Assembly: GCA_044238735.1 (NCBI GenBank)
Contig: JBIICS010000141.1
Location: 1 to 7,241, forward strand
DNA: 7,241 bases
Direction of reading: 5' to 3'
From: JBIICS01 sp044238735
GTDB taxonomy: Bacteria; Bacteroidota; Bacteroidia; UBA4408
Part shown: piece after piece, positions 1 to 5,750 of the stretch
How positions within the stretch are numbered: position 1 is the first letter of the stretch
Layout: each line of letters begins with the position of its first letter
Made by a program: the position numbers and the translations under genes
Notes under the pieces: model-generated
The model's input: the letters and a program-made list of their open reading frames with translations, nothing else
What the model was told of the DNA's origin: nothing
Databases searched by the model: none

Positions 1-410
1 CTTACCCTCAAATACATCATTACAACTATAGTTTTAGTGGTATTAAAACTTCCTTTTTATATTTTATTCAGAATAATTTAAAAGAAGATTCCCAATTTGT
101 AGCAAATAACAAAGCCGATATTTGTGCCTCTATTCAAAATCATATTGTATCCTATTTGCTAACTAAATTTTTAAAGGCCGCAAAAGATTTAAAAATTAAA
201 CAACTGGCAATTGCGGGTGGAGTATCGGCTAACAGCGAACTTCGCCAACAACTATTTGAGCTTAAAAATAAAGGGTATAAAGTGTTTATTCCAGCCTTCG
301 AGTATTGTACTGACAATGCCGGTATGATTGCAATTGCTGCGCATTTTAAATTCCTTAATGGTGATTTTTCCAACCAAAGCGCAACCCCATTAGCCCGGAT
401 GCCTTTATGA
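1..410 (+). CDS. tsaD: TsaD, tRNA N6-adenosine threonylcarbamoyltransferase (3' part, 5' end outside window)
   Basis: The reading frame is open from base 3 and gives 135 C-terminal residues before TGA. The family is usually about 330-340 residues, so roughly the first 60% lies upstream. TsaD transfers the threonylcarbamoyl group from TC-AMP to A37 of ANN-decoding tRNAs in the cytoplasm, working with TsaB and TsaE. The visible fragment has the family block FSGIKTS near its start, the glycine-rich nucleotide-binding stretch GGVSANSELR (bases 216-245), and CTDNAGMIA, whose Asp (bases 312-314) is the conserved late metal ligand. The HxxxH metal motif would be in the missing part. A TTG at 156 falls inside the conserved domain and is not the start. 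The stop overlaps the next gene's ATG by four bases (ATGA), which suggests coupled translation. Identification is confident. Confidence 0.96.
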   Translation, partial: YPQIHHYNYSFSGIKTSFLYFIQNNLKEDSQFVANNKADICASIQNHIVSYLLTKFLKAAKDLKIKQLAIAGGVSANSELRQQLFELKNKGYKVFIPAFEYCTDNAGMIAIAAHFKFLNGDFSNQSATPLARMPL

Positions 411-1090
411 AATTGACAAAAGCTATATTAATACTCTTATTAATCAGTACTTATACCTACAGCCAAAAGGTTAATCGGGATTCTCTCCTAAACATTCAAC
501 CCATTCGGTTTATAAACAAGAGTAATCCGTTTGCTATTTTTTGGGGCCCCATTTTTACTTCCGGCGAATATAAAATTAGCAGAGAAGTAATAATAGATAA
601 GCAACACTCCTGGGAGTTTGGATTTTCATATCTTGATAAAAATCCGATAATTGGTGTGTTCGAGAGAATACTAAACCCGACTACAAGTGGTACCCGTTTT
701 TATGTAAAAGGTTTCCGAACTCAATTAATGACCCGTTTCTATCCCAACTTAGGATTTGGAAAAAGACCCGGAACAGCTCCCCATGGCCTCTACCTGGCCC
801 CACATTTTTCATATTCAACAGCCTTTATTTCAACAAGCACACTATTTAAAGGAGGTTATTATTACAGGGCCAGTAACCTAAACATTAACTTTCTTTGTGG
901 TTTACAATTTTTAGTGAGTAAATACTTTACGGTGGATTTTTTTGGAGGAATTGGACTTAAACAAATAGCACTTAAATATACTACTCCGCAATACTCCAAA
1001 TTTGTCGACCCTAAAGATTTTTTTTTGTTTCCAGGAAAGTTTAAACTAACCATGGGGTTTAGTTTAGGAATTCCGATATACAGAAAATAA
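407..1090 (+). CDS. Exported beta-rich protein of unknown function, possible outer-membrane barrel
   Basis: This 227-residue protein starts with a short basic n-region and a hydrophobic core (residues 1-19) ending in TYTYSQ. That is a typical Bacteroidota Sec signal peptide, with cleavage predicted just before Gln20. The mature part alternates aromatic and small residues (for example GLYLAPHFSYS at 127-137 and FTVDFFGGIGLK at 174-185). It ends in an amphipathic strand, KLTMGFSLGIPIYRK, as in small outer-membrane barrels. The overall style recalls the DUF3575 type of Bacteroidota barrel protein, but I cannot confirm that family. No catalytic motif is visible. The ATG at 407 is chosen because it gives the signal peptide and the ATGA overlap with tsaD. 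The overlap implies co-transcription, not a shared function. No Shine-Dalgarno sequence is evident. Existence of the gene is near certain; the barrel assignment is inference. Confidence 0.85.
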   Translation: MKLTKAILILLLISTYTYSQKVNRDSLLNIQPIRFINKSNPFAIFWGPIFTSGEYKISREVIIDKQHSWEFGFSYLDKNPIIGVFERILNPTTSGTRFYVKGFRTQLMTRFYPNLGFGKRPGTAPHGLYLAPHFSYSTAFISTSTLFKGGYYYRASNLNINFLCGLQFLVSKYFTVDFFGGIGLKQIALKYTTPQYSKFVDPKDFFLFPGKFKLTMGFSLGIPIYRK

Positions 1091-1113
1091 ACTTTGAGCT
1101 AATTAAAAAATAT

Positions 1114-1140
1114 AAAAGAGTATTAAAAAAACTCTTTTTT
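1114..1140. terminator. AT-rich convergent hairpin, possible bidirectional terminator
   Basis: AAAAGAGT (1114-1121) pairs perfectly with ACTCTTTT (1131-1138) around a 9-base A-rich loop. On the plus strand it runs into T residues up to 1140. On the minus strand it is followed by a T/A-rich stretch. It lies between two convergent genes, 24 bases after the exported-protein stop. One arm and the loop cover the last codons and stop (1123-1125) of the cytochrome gene. The stem has only three G/C pairs, so its strength is doubtful. Confidence 0.5.
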
Positions 1141-3126
1141 AATTAACTCTAATTTCGGATTTTGAGGATACTTTTTACGTAAGTGATTAAATATTTTTTG
1201 AGCAGTAGGTTTATTTCCAATTAATAAATTTAAACTCAAATTATTCATCAAAACAGATTCATTATCAGGATCCGCTTTTAGAGCTGCAGCAAGTAACTTT
1301 TGAGCATCCTTAGTTTTATTTTCAATCAACATGATATATCCTAATCCATTTAAGGCCAGAACAAATTCTTTATCCTCCTTAAGTATAAAGGTGTAAACCG
1401 ATTTGGCCTTATCTAAATCCCCTAACTTAAAGTAAACACTTGCCAATTTCGAATTAAAATCAAGATTATAAGGCGATAATTTAACTGCCCTCTCCATATA
1501 AATTAAAGCCAATTCGCTTTTGTTTAGTTTTACAAAACTTTCCGAGATCCGATAAAGCGTCCATGCATGGTAATTATCATAACTTTTTACAGAAAGAATC
1601 TTCTTCAAATTATCGAGCCCCAACTGTTTAACAAAATTAACGATGGAAGTAAAATCATCTCTTAAAAAATAATAATTAATCCACTCGCATATAAACGCAG
1701 AAGAAGTCTTGTATTTACTTAACAAAACATAAGCCGAATCTAAGTAATACTGGTTTTTTTCAAACTTTTCATACTGTTGCAAATACGCCTTTATGTATTC
1801 CTTATCTGTAATTTTAGGATTATTTATTGATTTTAAACCAACGAATTTTTTAATAGCTTGTTTCTCCTTATTTAAAATAGGCTTACGTATATAATGATCG
1901 TGAATGCTAACATGTGGAATATCTATGCTTCCGCTATTGGGCATATGACACGATACGCAATCATTTAAATTACGAGTTTTTAATCCAGTAAATTCTTTTA
2001 TCTCTTTAGCATCATGGGTAAAACCTTTGTGACAATTTAAACATTTCTGATTAAAATAATTTTCGTCGGTTTTAGTTACTGAAACATGAGGATTATGGCA
2101 AGTTATACAAGTAAGTGCGCTTTTATAGGGCTTTATAGACTTATTGTCTTTACCTTTTTTATAACTTTCAATAAAACATTTACTTTGCTTTAATCTATCG
2201 GCATGCGACGCCATTATAAATTCATCCTCTCCGTTTTCAAACTTAGGCAGAAAAACACTTATATAATCCGATAACTTAGCACCCGGTTTATAATCCAGAA
2301 AAGATTTTCCTTCTTTTAAAACAGCATTTCCCTGAAGATGACAACGTTGACAAATATCAAACTGCAGATCGATTGGTAACTTGGCAGGATTAACAATAGA
2401 ATAATCTATTTGATTGGCGGTATCGGTCCTGTTGCCATTAATAAATTGAGCGAGATGAGCTCCTCCCGGACCATGGCAACGTTCGCAATCGATTCCACCC
2501 GGTACCACCGAAAATTTATTTTCTGAACCGTCAGCAAATTTTGGCAAGGCATTATGGCAAGACATACATTCAAGTCCAATTTTACGACTAAAACGCGAAT
2601 TAAAACCCTGCTCGAAACCTGGAGGTATATCCATTATTTTTTTTTGAGCATAAAACGTAAAAGGCATCTGGTAAACATAACCTCCTCTGTTTAGCAAATG
2701 TGAATTGGTATGATGACCGGATCCTATTACATAATCTATATCAACAGTTAAACGATGTGAGGTATCCGACTTACTTAATCTATATTCAGTTAAACGAAGG
2801 CGGTTGTCATATAATTGAGCCCGATAATGGAAATCACTGAATTTGTCGTAATAGTATGTATTCTTTATAATGGAAATGATACTTTTAGAAGCATTAGCAA
2901 TTCCAAAGGATTTACCCATACCGGTTTCAAGAAAAGTCTTTTTATCGGAATGACATTCTAAACACTTGGCCATTCCAATATAGGAAGTAGTATCCTGGAG
3001 CGAGGCATATTGATTTGAATGTTCGGAGCTGTTTTGTTTTTCCGATTTATCAGAATTACAATAAACAAATACAATAACACAAATAAAGAAAACAAAAAAT
3101 GCCTTTATCCAGTTCAATAGCATCAT
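1123..3126 (-). CDS. Exported seven-heme c-type cytochrome with C-terminal TPR region
   Basis: The 667-residue protein has a hydrophobic N-terminal segment (about residues 7-22) followed by Cys23-Asn. This could be a signal peptide, an anchor or a relaxed lipobox, though Tyr at -1 is atypical for a lipobox. Seven CxxCH heme-attachment sites begin at residues 55, 187, 214, 259, 340, 362 and 390: CLECH, CMSCH, CERCH, CQRCH, CITCH, CLNCH and CVSCH. Heme attachment places the domain outside the cytoplasm. The contexts TGMGKSFG (68-75), DCERCHGPGGAHL and TCITCHNPH match the multiheme cytochrome/TPR proteins I know from Acidobacteria, Planctomycetes and Bacteroidota. Extra His residues around 405-411 (HVSIHDH) could be distal heme ligands. 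Residues from about 515 to 655 form three to four TPR-like helical pairs (for example LALIYMERAVKLSPYN and AQKLLAAALKADPDN), presumably for protein binding. It is last in a five-gene run and overlaps the GNAT gene by four bases. The gene begins ATGATG, so Met1 or Met2 may initiate. An electron-transfer or redox role is likely; the substrate is unknown. Confidence 0.93.
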   Translation of the reverse strand: MMLLNWIKAFFVFFICVIVFVYCNSDKSEKQNSSEHSNQYASLQDTTSYIGMAKCLECHSDKKTFLETGMGKSFGIANASKSIISIIKNTYYYDKFSDFHYRAQLYDNRLRLTEYRLSKSDTSHRLTVDIDYVIGSGHHTNSHLLNRGGYVYQMPFTFYAQKKIMDIPPGFEQGFNSRFSRKIGLECMSCHNALPKFADGSENKFSVVPGGIDCERCHGPGGAHLAQFINGNRTDTANQIDYSIVNPAKLPIDLQFDICQRCHLQGNAVLKEGKSFLDYKPGAKLSDYISVFLPKFENGEDEFIMASHADRLKQSKCFIESYKKGKDNKSIKPYKSALTCITCHNPHVSVTKTDENYFNQKCLNCHKGFTHDAKEIKEFTGLKTRNLNDCVSCHMPNSGSIDIPHVSIHDHYIRKPILNKEKQAIKKFVGLKSINNPKITDKEYIKAYLQQYEKFEKNQYYLDSAYVLLSKYKTSSAFICEWINYYFLRDDFTSIVNFVKQLGLDNLKKILSVKSYDNYHAWTLYRISESFVKLNKSELALIYMERAVKLSPYNLDFNSKLASVYFKLGDLDKAKSVYTFILKEDKEFVLALNGLGYIMLIENKTKDAQKLLAAALKADPDNESVLMNNLSLNLLIGNKPTAQKIFNHLRKKYPQNPKLELIKKEFF

Positions 3127-3641
3127 AACATAAGCTGATAAAATCCTACATTATAATATTTTCCGTCATTTTTTCTGATCCAATTATACTTTATACCCGA
3201 CTTGTTAAATTTTAGACTTTCAAACAATTTAATACTCGGTATATTTGATTCTTCGATGGTGCAAAAGAGACTGGTTAGTTTCAGCGTTTTTAAGCAATAA
3301 TCTATTAATAATTTTAATGCCTCTTTAGAAAATCCTTTACCTCTGTATTCCTTATTACCGATCAAAATACCTATGCCGGCTCTTAAATGTTGGGGATCGA
3401 AATCAAACAAGTCTATTGTTCCAATGGGTAAATTATTTTTAAAGCAAATTATAAAACGATATTGTTTAGTTGTGTAAATATCTTTATCCGAATTATCTAT
3501 AAAACTTTTTAAAATGTCTTTCGAAAATGGCGTAAGAGTACCGCTTACTTCCCAATTTTCGGTATCATTCTCCCAATCATATAATAAATTTAGGTCAGTA
3601 GATTCAAGGCTTCTTAAATATATATTATCGGACCTTAACAT
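3123..3641 (-). CDS. GNAT-family N-acetyltransferase (RimJ/RimL-like)
   Basis: This complete 172-residue protein has the order and length of a RimJ/RimL-type GNAT enzyme. The N-terminal part (residues 3-30, with LRSLESTDLNLLYDWEND) resembles the start of that group. The acetyl-CoA pyrophosphate-binding motif A is the beta strand AGIGILIG (88-95) followed by YRGKGFSKEAL (99-109). The C-terminal motif B is SNIPSIKLFESLKF (132-145). Such cytoplasmic enzymes acetylate amines, antibiotics, nucleotide-sugar amines or protein N-termini. Nothing in the sequence fixes the substrate, and database names such as diamine acetyltransferase would be over-specific. The ATG overlaps the previous stop by one base (TAATG), and the TGA overlaps the cytochrome start by four bases. 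Both point to coupled translation within the dapF-containing operon. Confidence 0.92.
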   Translation of the reverse strand: MLRSDNIYLRSLESTDLNLLYDWENDTENWEVSGTLTPFSKDILKSFIDNSDKDIYTTKQYRFIICFKNNLPIGTIDLFDFDPQHLRAGIGILIGNKEYRGKGFSKEALKLLIDYCLKTLKLTSLFCTIEESNIPSIKLFESLKFNKSGIKYNWIRKNDGKYYNVGFYQLML

Positions 3642-4135
3642 TATTTTAACTCGTTGATGTATTGATAAACTTGTTCCCTGGTGTATTCTTTTAATTGAAA
3701 ATTGATTAGAAACTCATTACCGAGATAATAAAAATCCTGAGTTGTATTAATTTCTTTTATTTTTTTTAATACATCAAATATTGTATCACAGTTTTCCAAT
3801 GATTCATTAATACTAAGCACTAAAATTTTTTTTAATGGATCCAGGCAGGTAATGCCGTTTAAATTTAAATTAAATCCTTTAAAAATTTCTTCAATTGATT
3901 CTCTATTTATCGAGGAAGAATTTTGCAGAGGTAAATAACACGCCTTCTTCTTTTTGATACGTATCCAATTTAAAAACTTCTCTTTAGAATAAACCTGAAA
4001 ACCCTTAGTGGTTAATTCAATGAAATTATTTTCAATAAAAAAACCAAGATGAATCGGACACAAATCTAAATCAACCAATACTAAACCGAAATTAAAATCA
4101 GTAGGTTTTTCTTTGTATTTAAATCGAATCTCCAC
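3641..4135 (-). CDS. Conserved-looking protein of unknown function, GTG start
   Basis: I do not recognise this 164-residue protein. It has no signal peptide or membrane segment and is probably cytoplasmic. It is rich in Lys, Ile, Asn and Phe. The start is GTG (4133-4135), one base after the dapF stop; no ATG lies near the beginning of the frame, and the tight spacing on both sides supports this start. Residues 26-40 read CPIHLGFFIENNFIE, a strand-turn-strand with a His. Later come CYLPL (66-70) and NGITCLDPLKKIL (93-105). The order His29 then Cys97 faintly resembles permuted NlpC/P60-like (papain-fold) proteins, in which a His strand precedes a Cys at the start of a helix. This is a weak impression, not an assignment. 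The gene is convincing because it fills the space between dapF and the acetyltransferase without gap. Confidence 0.8.
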   Translation of the reverse strand: MEIRFKYKEKPTDFNFGLVLVDLDLCPIHLGFFIENNFIELTTKGFQVYSKEKFLNWIRIKKKKACYLPLQNSSSINRESIEEIFKGFNLNLNGITCLDPLKKILVLSINESLENCDTIFDVLKKIKEINTTQDFYYLGNEFLINFQLKEYTREQVYQYINELK

Positions 4136-4136
4136 C

Positions 4137-4916
4137 TTAAATAGTTATCGTTCCCTCAAAAGTTTTCTCTGCCTTGCCTAAAAGCCAAACATCATTTAAA
4201 CCCTCCTGCATCTTCCTAAAAAACACCTGTAACTTTCCACCTGCAGTTTCAATATTTACTTTAGAAAACTTATAATTATTTATACTACTATATACAATTG
4301 CTGCTGCGGTTACACCGGTTCCACAACTTAACGTTTCATCCTCTACCCCGCGTTCATATGTTCTTACAGCAATAGTGCCATATTTAAGCTCGTTTACAAA
4401 GTTTACATTGGTTCCTTTATCGGCAAAACGTTTATTGTAGCGAATTTTTTTTCCTTCCACATAAACATCTAATTTATTTAATTGATCGGAAAATTTTACG
4501 TAATGAGGCGAGCCGGTATCAATAAAATGATCTTTATTAACACTTACAGGCAAGGCGCAATCAATCATTTTTAGTTTGACTGAATCCTTTTTTATTTCCG
4601 CACGATGCGCACCGTCGGGAGCCCAAAAGAATACATTTTGTTTTATTATATCTAAATTGTATGCAAACATAACTATACAGCGTCCGCCGTTACCACACAT
4701 GCTACTCTTGTTTCCATCACTATTAAAATAAACCATTTCAAAATCGTAGCCTTTTTTATTTTGCAGTAACATTAAACCATCCGCTCCAATTCCAAAATTA
4801 CGATTGCACAATAAGGCTATTTTTTTTGAACTAAGTTTAACAAATCCTTTACGATTATCTATTAAGATAAAGTCGTTTCCGGTACCTTGATATTTGTAAA
4901 ATTTAATTTGCTTCAT
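4137..4916 (-). CDS. dapF: DapF, diaminopimelate epimerase
   Basis: DapF interconverts LL- and meso-2,6-diaminopimelate, a late cytoplasmic step that supplies lysine and the peptidoglycan cross-linking amino acid. The 259 residues cover the full two-lobed enzyme, slightly shorter than the roughly 275 of E. coli. The N-terminal block YQGTGNDFILIDN (9-21), GIGADGLMLL (42-51) and NSDGNKSSMCGNGGRC (65-80) carry the first catalytic cysteine, Cys74. The second half has DTGSPHYV (133-140), GTNVNFV (168-174), RTYERGVEDETLSCGTG and the second catalytic cysteine, Cys198. Both members of the cofactor-independent Cys-Cys pair are present, so activity is expected. The ATG at 4916 overlaps the stop of the upstream membrane-anchored gene by four bases. 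One base separates its TAA from the following GTG start. Identification is firm. Confidence 0.98.
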   Translation of the reverse strand: MKQIKFYKYQGTGNDFILIDNRKGFVKLSSKKIALLCNRNFGIGADGLMLLQNKKGYDFEMVYFNSDGNKSSMCGNGGRCIVMFAYNLDIIKQNVFFWAPDGAHRAEIKKDSVKLKMIDCALPVSVNKDHFIDTGSPHYVKFSDQLNKLDVYVEGKKIRYNKRFADKGTNVNFVNELKYGTIAVRTYERGVEDETLSCGTGVTAAAIVYSSINNYKFSKVNIETAGGKLQVFFRKMQEGLNDVWLLGKAEKTFEGTITI

Positions 4917-5635
4917 TCAAAAAGGCTTAAAATAGAAGGATTGGTAACCTTTTCTGAGGATTTAAATTCTTCTGTAAAAGTTAATCGTAATACCCCATTA
5001 ATAGTTTTGAGGTAATAAATATTATCCGATATAACCATAGCTAATGACTCGTCTTGGGGTTCTAAACCAAAAATAATAAGTTTATTTTTTACAAATTTAT
5101 ATCCACGGTAATTGATAGGAGATTTCCAAAACTCCAAACTAACCGTTGTTTTCTTAAAACTCTTATTATCCAACTGAACCCCACTAATGGCCTGGAGCAA
5201 AGAATCTTTAGAAGAACGATTAATAATATCAAGGTTAAGGGCGTCAATATTTTTTATAGCAAGAAGCTGATCTTTTTTTACTTCAATTAATTCATCAGTT
5301 AATAAAGCAGTATCCATTTTAAGCGAACTTGTATCTTTATTTAAAATGGCAGAATCTGCTCCAGTCAAAGAATTCTTATTGTCAATTTTTTTAACTATCC
5401 TTTTATTAACCTTATCCAACGAGTCTTTTTTTGCATTCATATCACCCATTACACGTTGTACAATTTTTTCAATTGTTTTCTGAGACACCTCAATAGGGTA
5501 TTTAATGATCTGGGTATTTTGAGAGAAGAAAAAAAATGCTCCACCCAAAACTAAACCTAATGATAAACCGGTTATGAAAACTAATTTAATATTTCTTTTT
5601 TCTTCACTCATATTTAGATCAGTAAAAATAGCCAT
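4913..5635 (-). CDS. Single-pass membrane-anchored protein of unknown function, operon leader
   Basis: This protein has 240 residues from the ATG at 5635. A second ATG at 5609-5611 (Met9, giving MSEEKRNIK) is an equally good and perhaps better start, because residues 1-8 look like an untypical extension. A basic segment (KR at 13-14, K at 17) precedes one hydrophobic helix at about 18-38, so the N-terminus should stay in the cytoplasm with the rest in the periplasm. Residues 50-160 are charged, Lys/Asp/Ser-rich and probably helical or disordered. A compact C-terminal domain at about 163-238 contains SLEFWKSPINYRGYK (166-180), a strand pair NKLIIFGLE, and YYLKTINGVLRL. I recall similar C-terminal segments in uncharacterised Bacteroidota proteins, but no function. 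It is the first gene of the minus-strand operon and overlaps dapF by four bases, which hints at an envelope-related role without proving one. Confidence 0.85.
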   Translation of the reverse strand: MAIFTDLNMSEEKRNIKLVFITGLSLGLVLGGAFFFFSQNTQIIKYPIEVSQKTIEKIVQRVMGDMNAKKDSLDKVNKRIVKKIDNKNSLTGADSAILNKDTSSLKMDTALLTDELIEVKKDQLLAIKNIDALNLDIINRSSKDSLLQAISGVQLDNKSFKKTTVSLEFWKSPINYRGYKFVKNKLIIFGLEPQDESLAMVISDNIYYLKTINGVLRLTFTEEFKSSEKVTNPSILSLFE

Positions 5636-5662
5636 TATTAATGTGATTTCTTATTTTTATAC

Positions 5663-5699
5663 TTAACGAATTTTAACCTTCGTAAACAGATTTTTAAAC
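5663..5699. promoter_or_regulatory. Phased TTAAC/TAAAC repeats in the divergent intergenic region
   Basis: Four near-identical pentamers lie in direct orientation on the plus strand: TTAAC at 5663 and 5673, TAAAC at 5683 and 5695, with spacers of 5, 5 and 7 bases. This is close to one helical turn each, as expected where a response-regulator-like protein binds one DNA face. The block sits between two divergently transcribed genes, the protease and the dapF operon. AT-rich composition makes chance a real alternative, and no regulator is identified. Confidence 0.35.
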
Positions 5700-5714
5700 A
5701 CTAGCGGAACAGTT

Positions 5715-5746
5715 TTTGCGTTGTTTTGTATAATTAAAATAATTTG
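5715..5746 (+). promoter_or_regulatory. Possible Bacteroidota-type promoter for the DegP-like gene
   Basis: TTTG at 5715-5718 is followed after 21 bases by TAATTTG at 5740-5746. This is close to the Bacteroidota -33 TTTG / -7 TAnnTTTG pattern but one base short in the -7 box. It would leave an almost leaderless mRNA, because the ATG is at 5751. A TATAAT at 5729-5734 is an alternative -10-like sequence. Either reading is tentative. Confidence 0.25.
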
Positions 5747-5750
5747 TGCT

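Noticed and set aside
152..373. Minus-strand open frame of 73 codons
   Set aside because: It is antisense to the conserved C-terminal domain of tsaD and has no recognisable protein features.
1018..1026. Run of nine T in the exported-protein gene, and a similar run at 2637-2645 in the cytochrome gene, as possible programmed slippage sites
   Set aside because: Both frames continue normally with family-consistent protein on each side. Such runs are expected in AT-rich DNA coding Phe or Lys.
862..1053. Minus-strand open frame of 63 codons
   Set aside because: It is antisense to the exported-protein gene, short, with no motif and no promoter or neighbour logic.
3123..4135. Acetyltransferase plus adjacent small unknown gene considered as a toxin-antitoxin pair
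   Set aside because: The GNAT enzyme resembles RimJ/RimL types, not TacT/AtaT toxins. The neighbour lacks a DNA-binding RHH or HTH pattern, and both are embedded in a housekeeping operon.
5721..5750. Upstream TTG start that would extend the DegP-like protein by ten residues
   Set aside because: The ATG at 5751 begins a sensible basic-then-hydrophobic leader, and the extension overlaps the likely promoter region.
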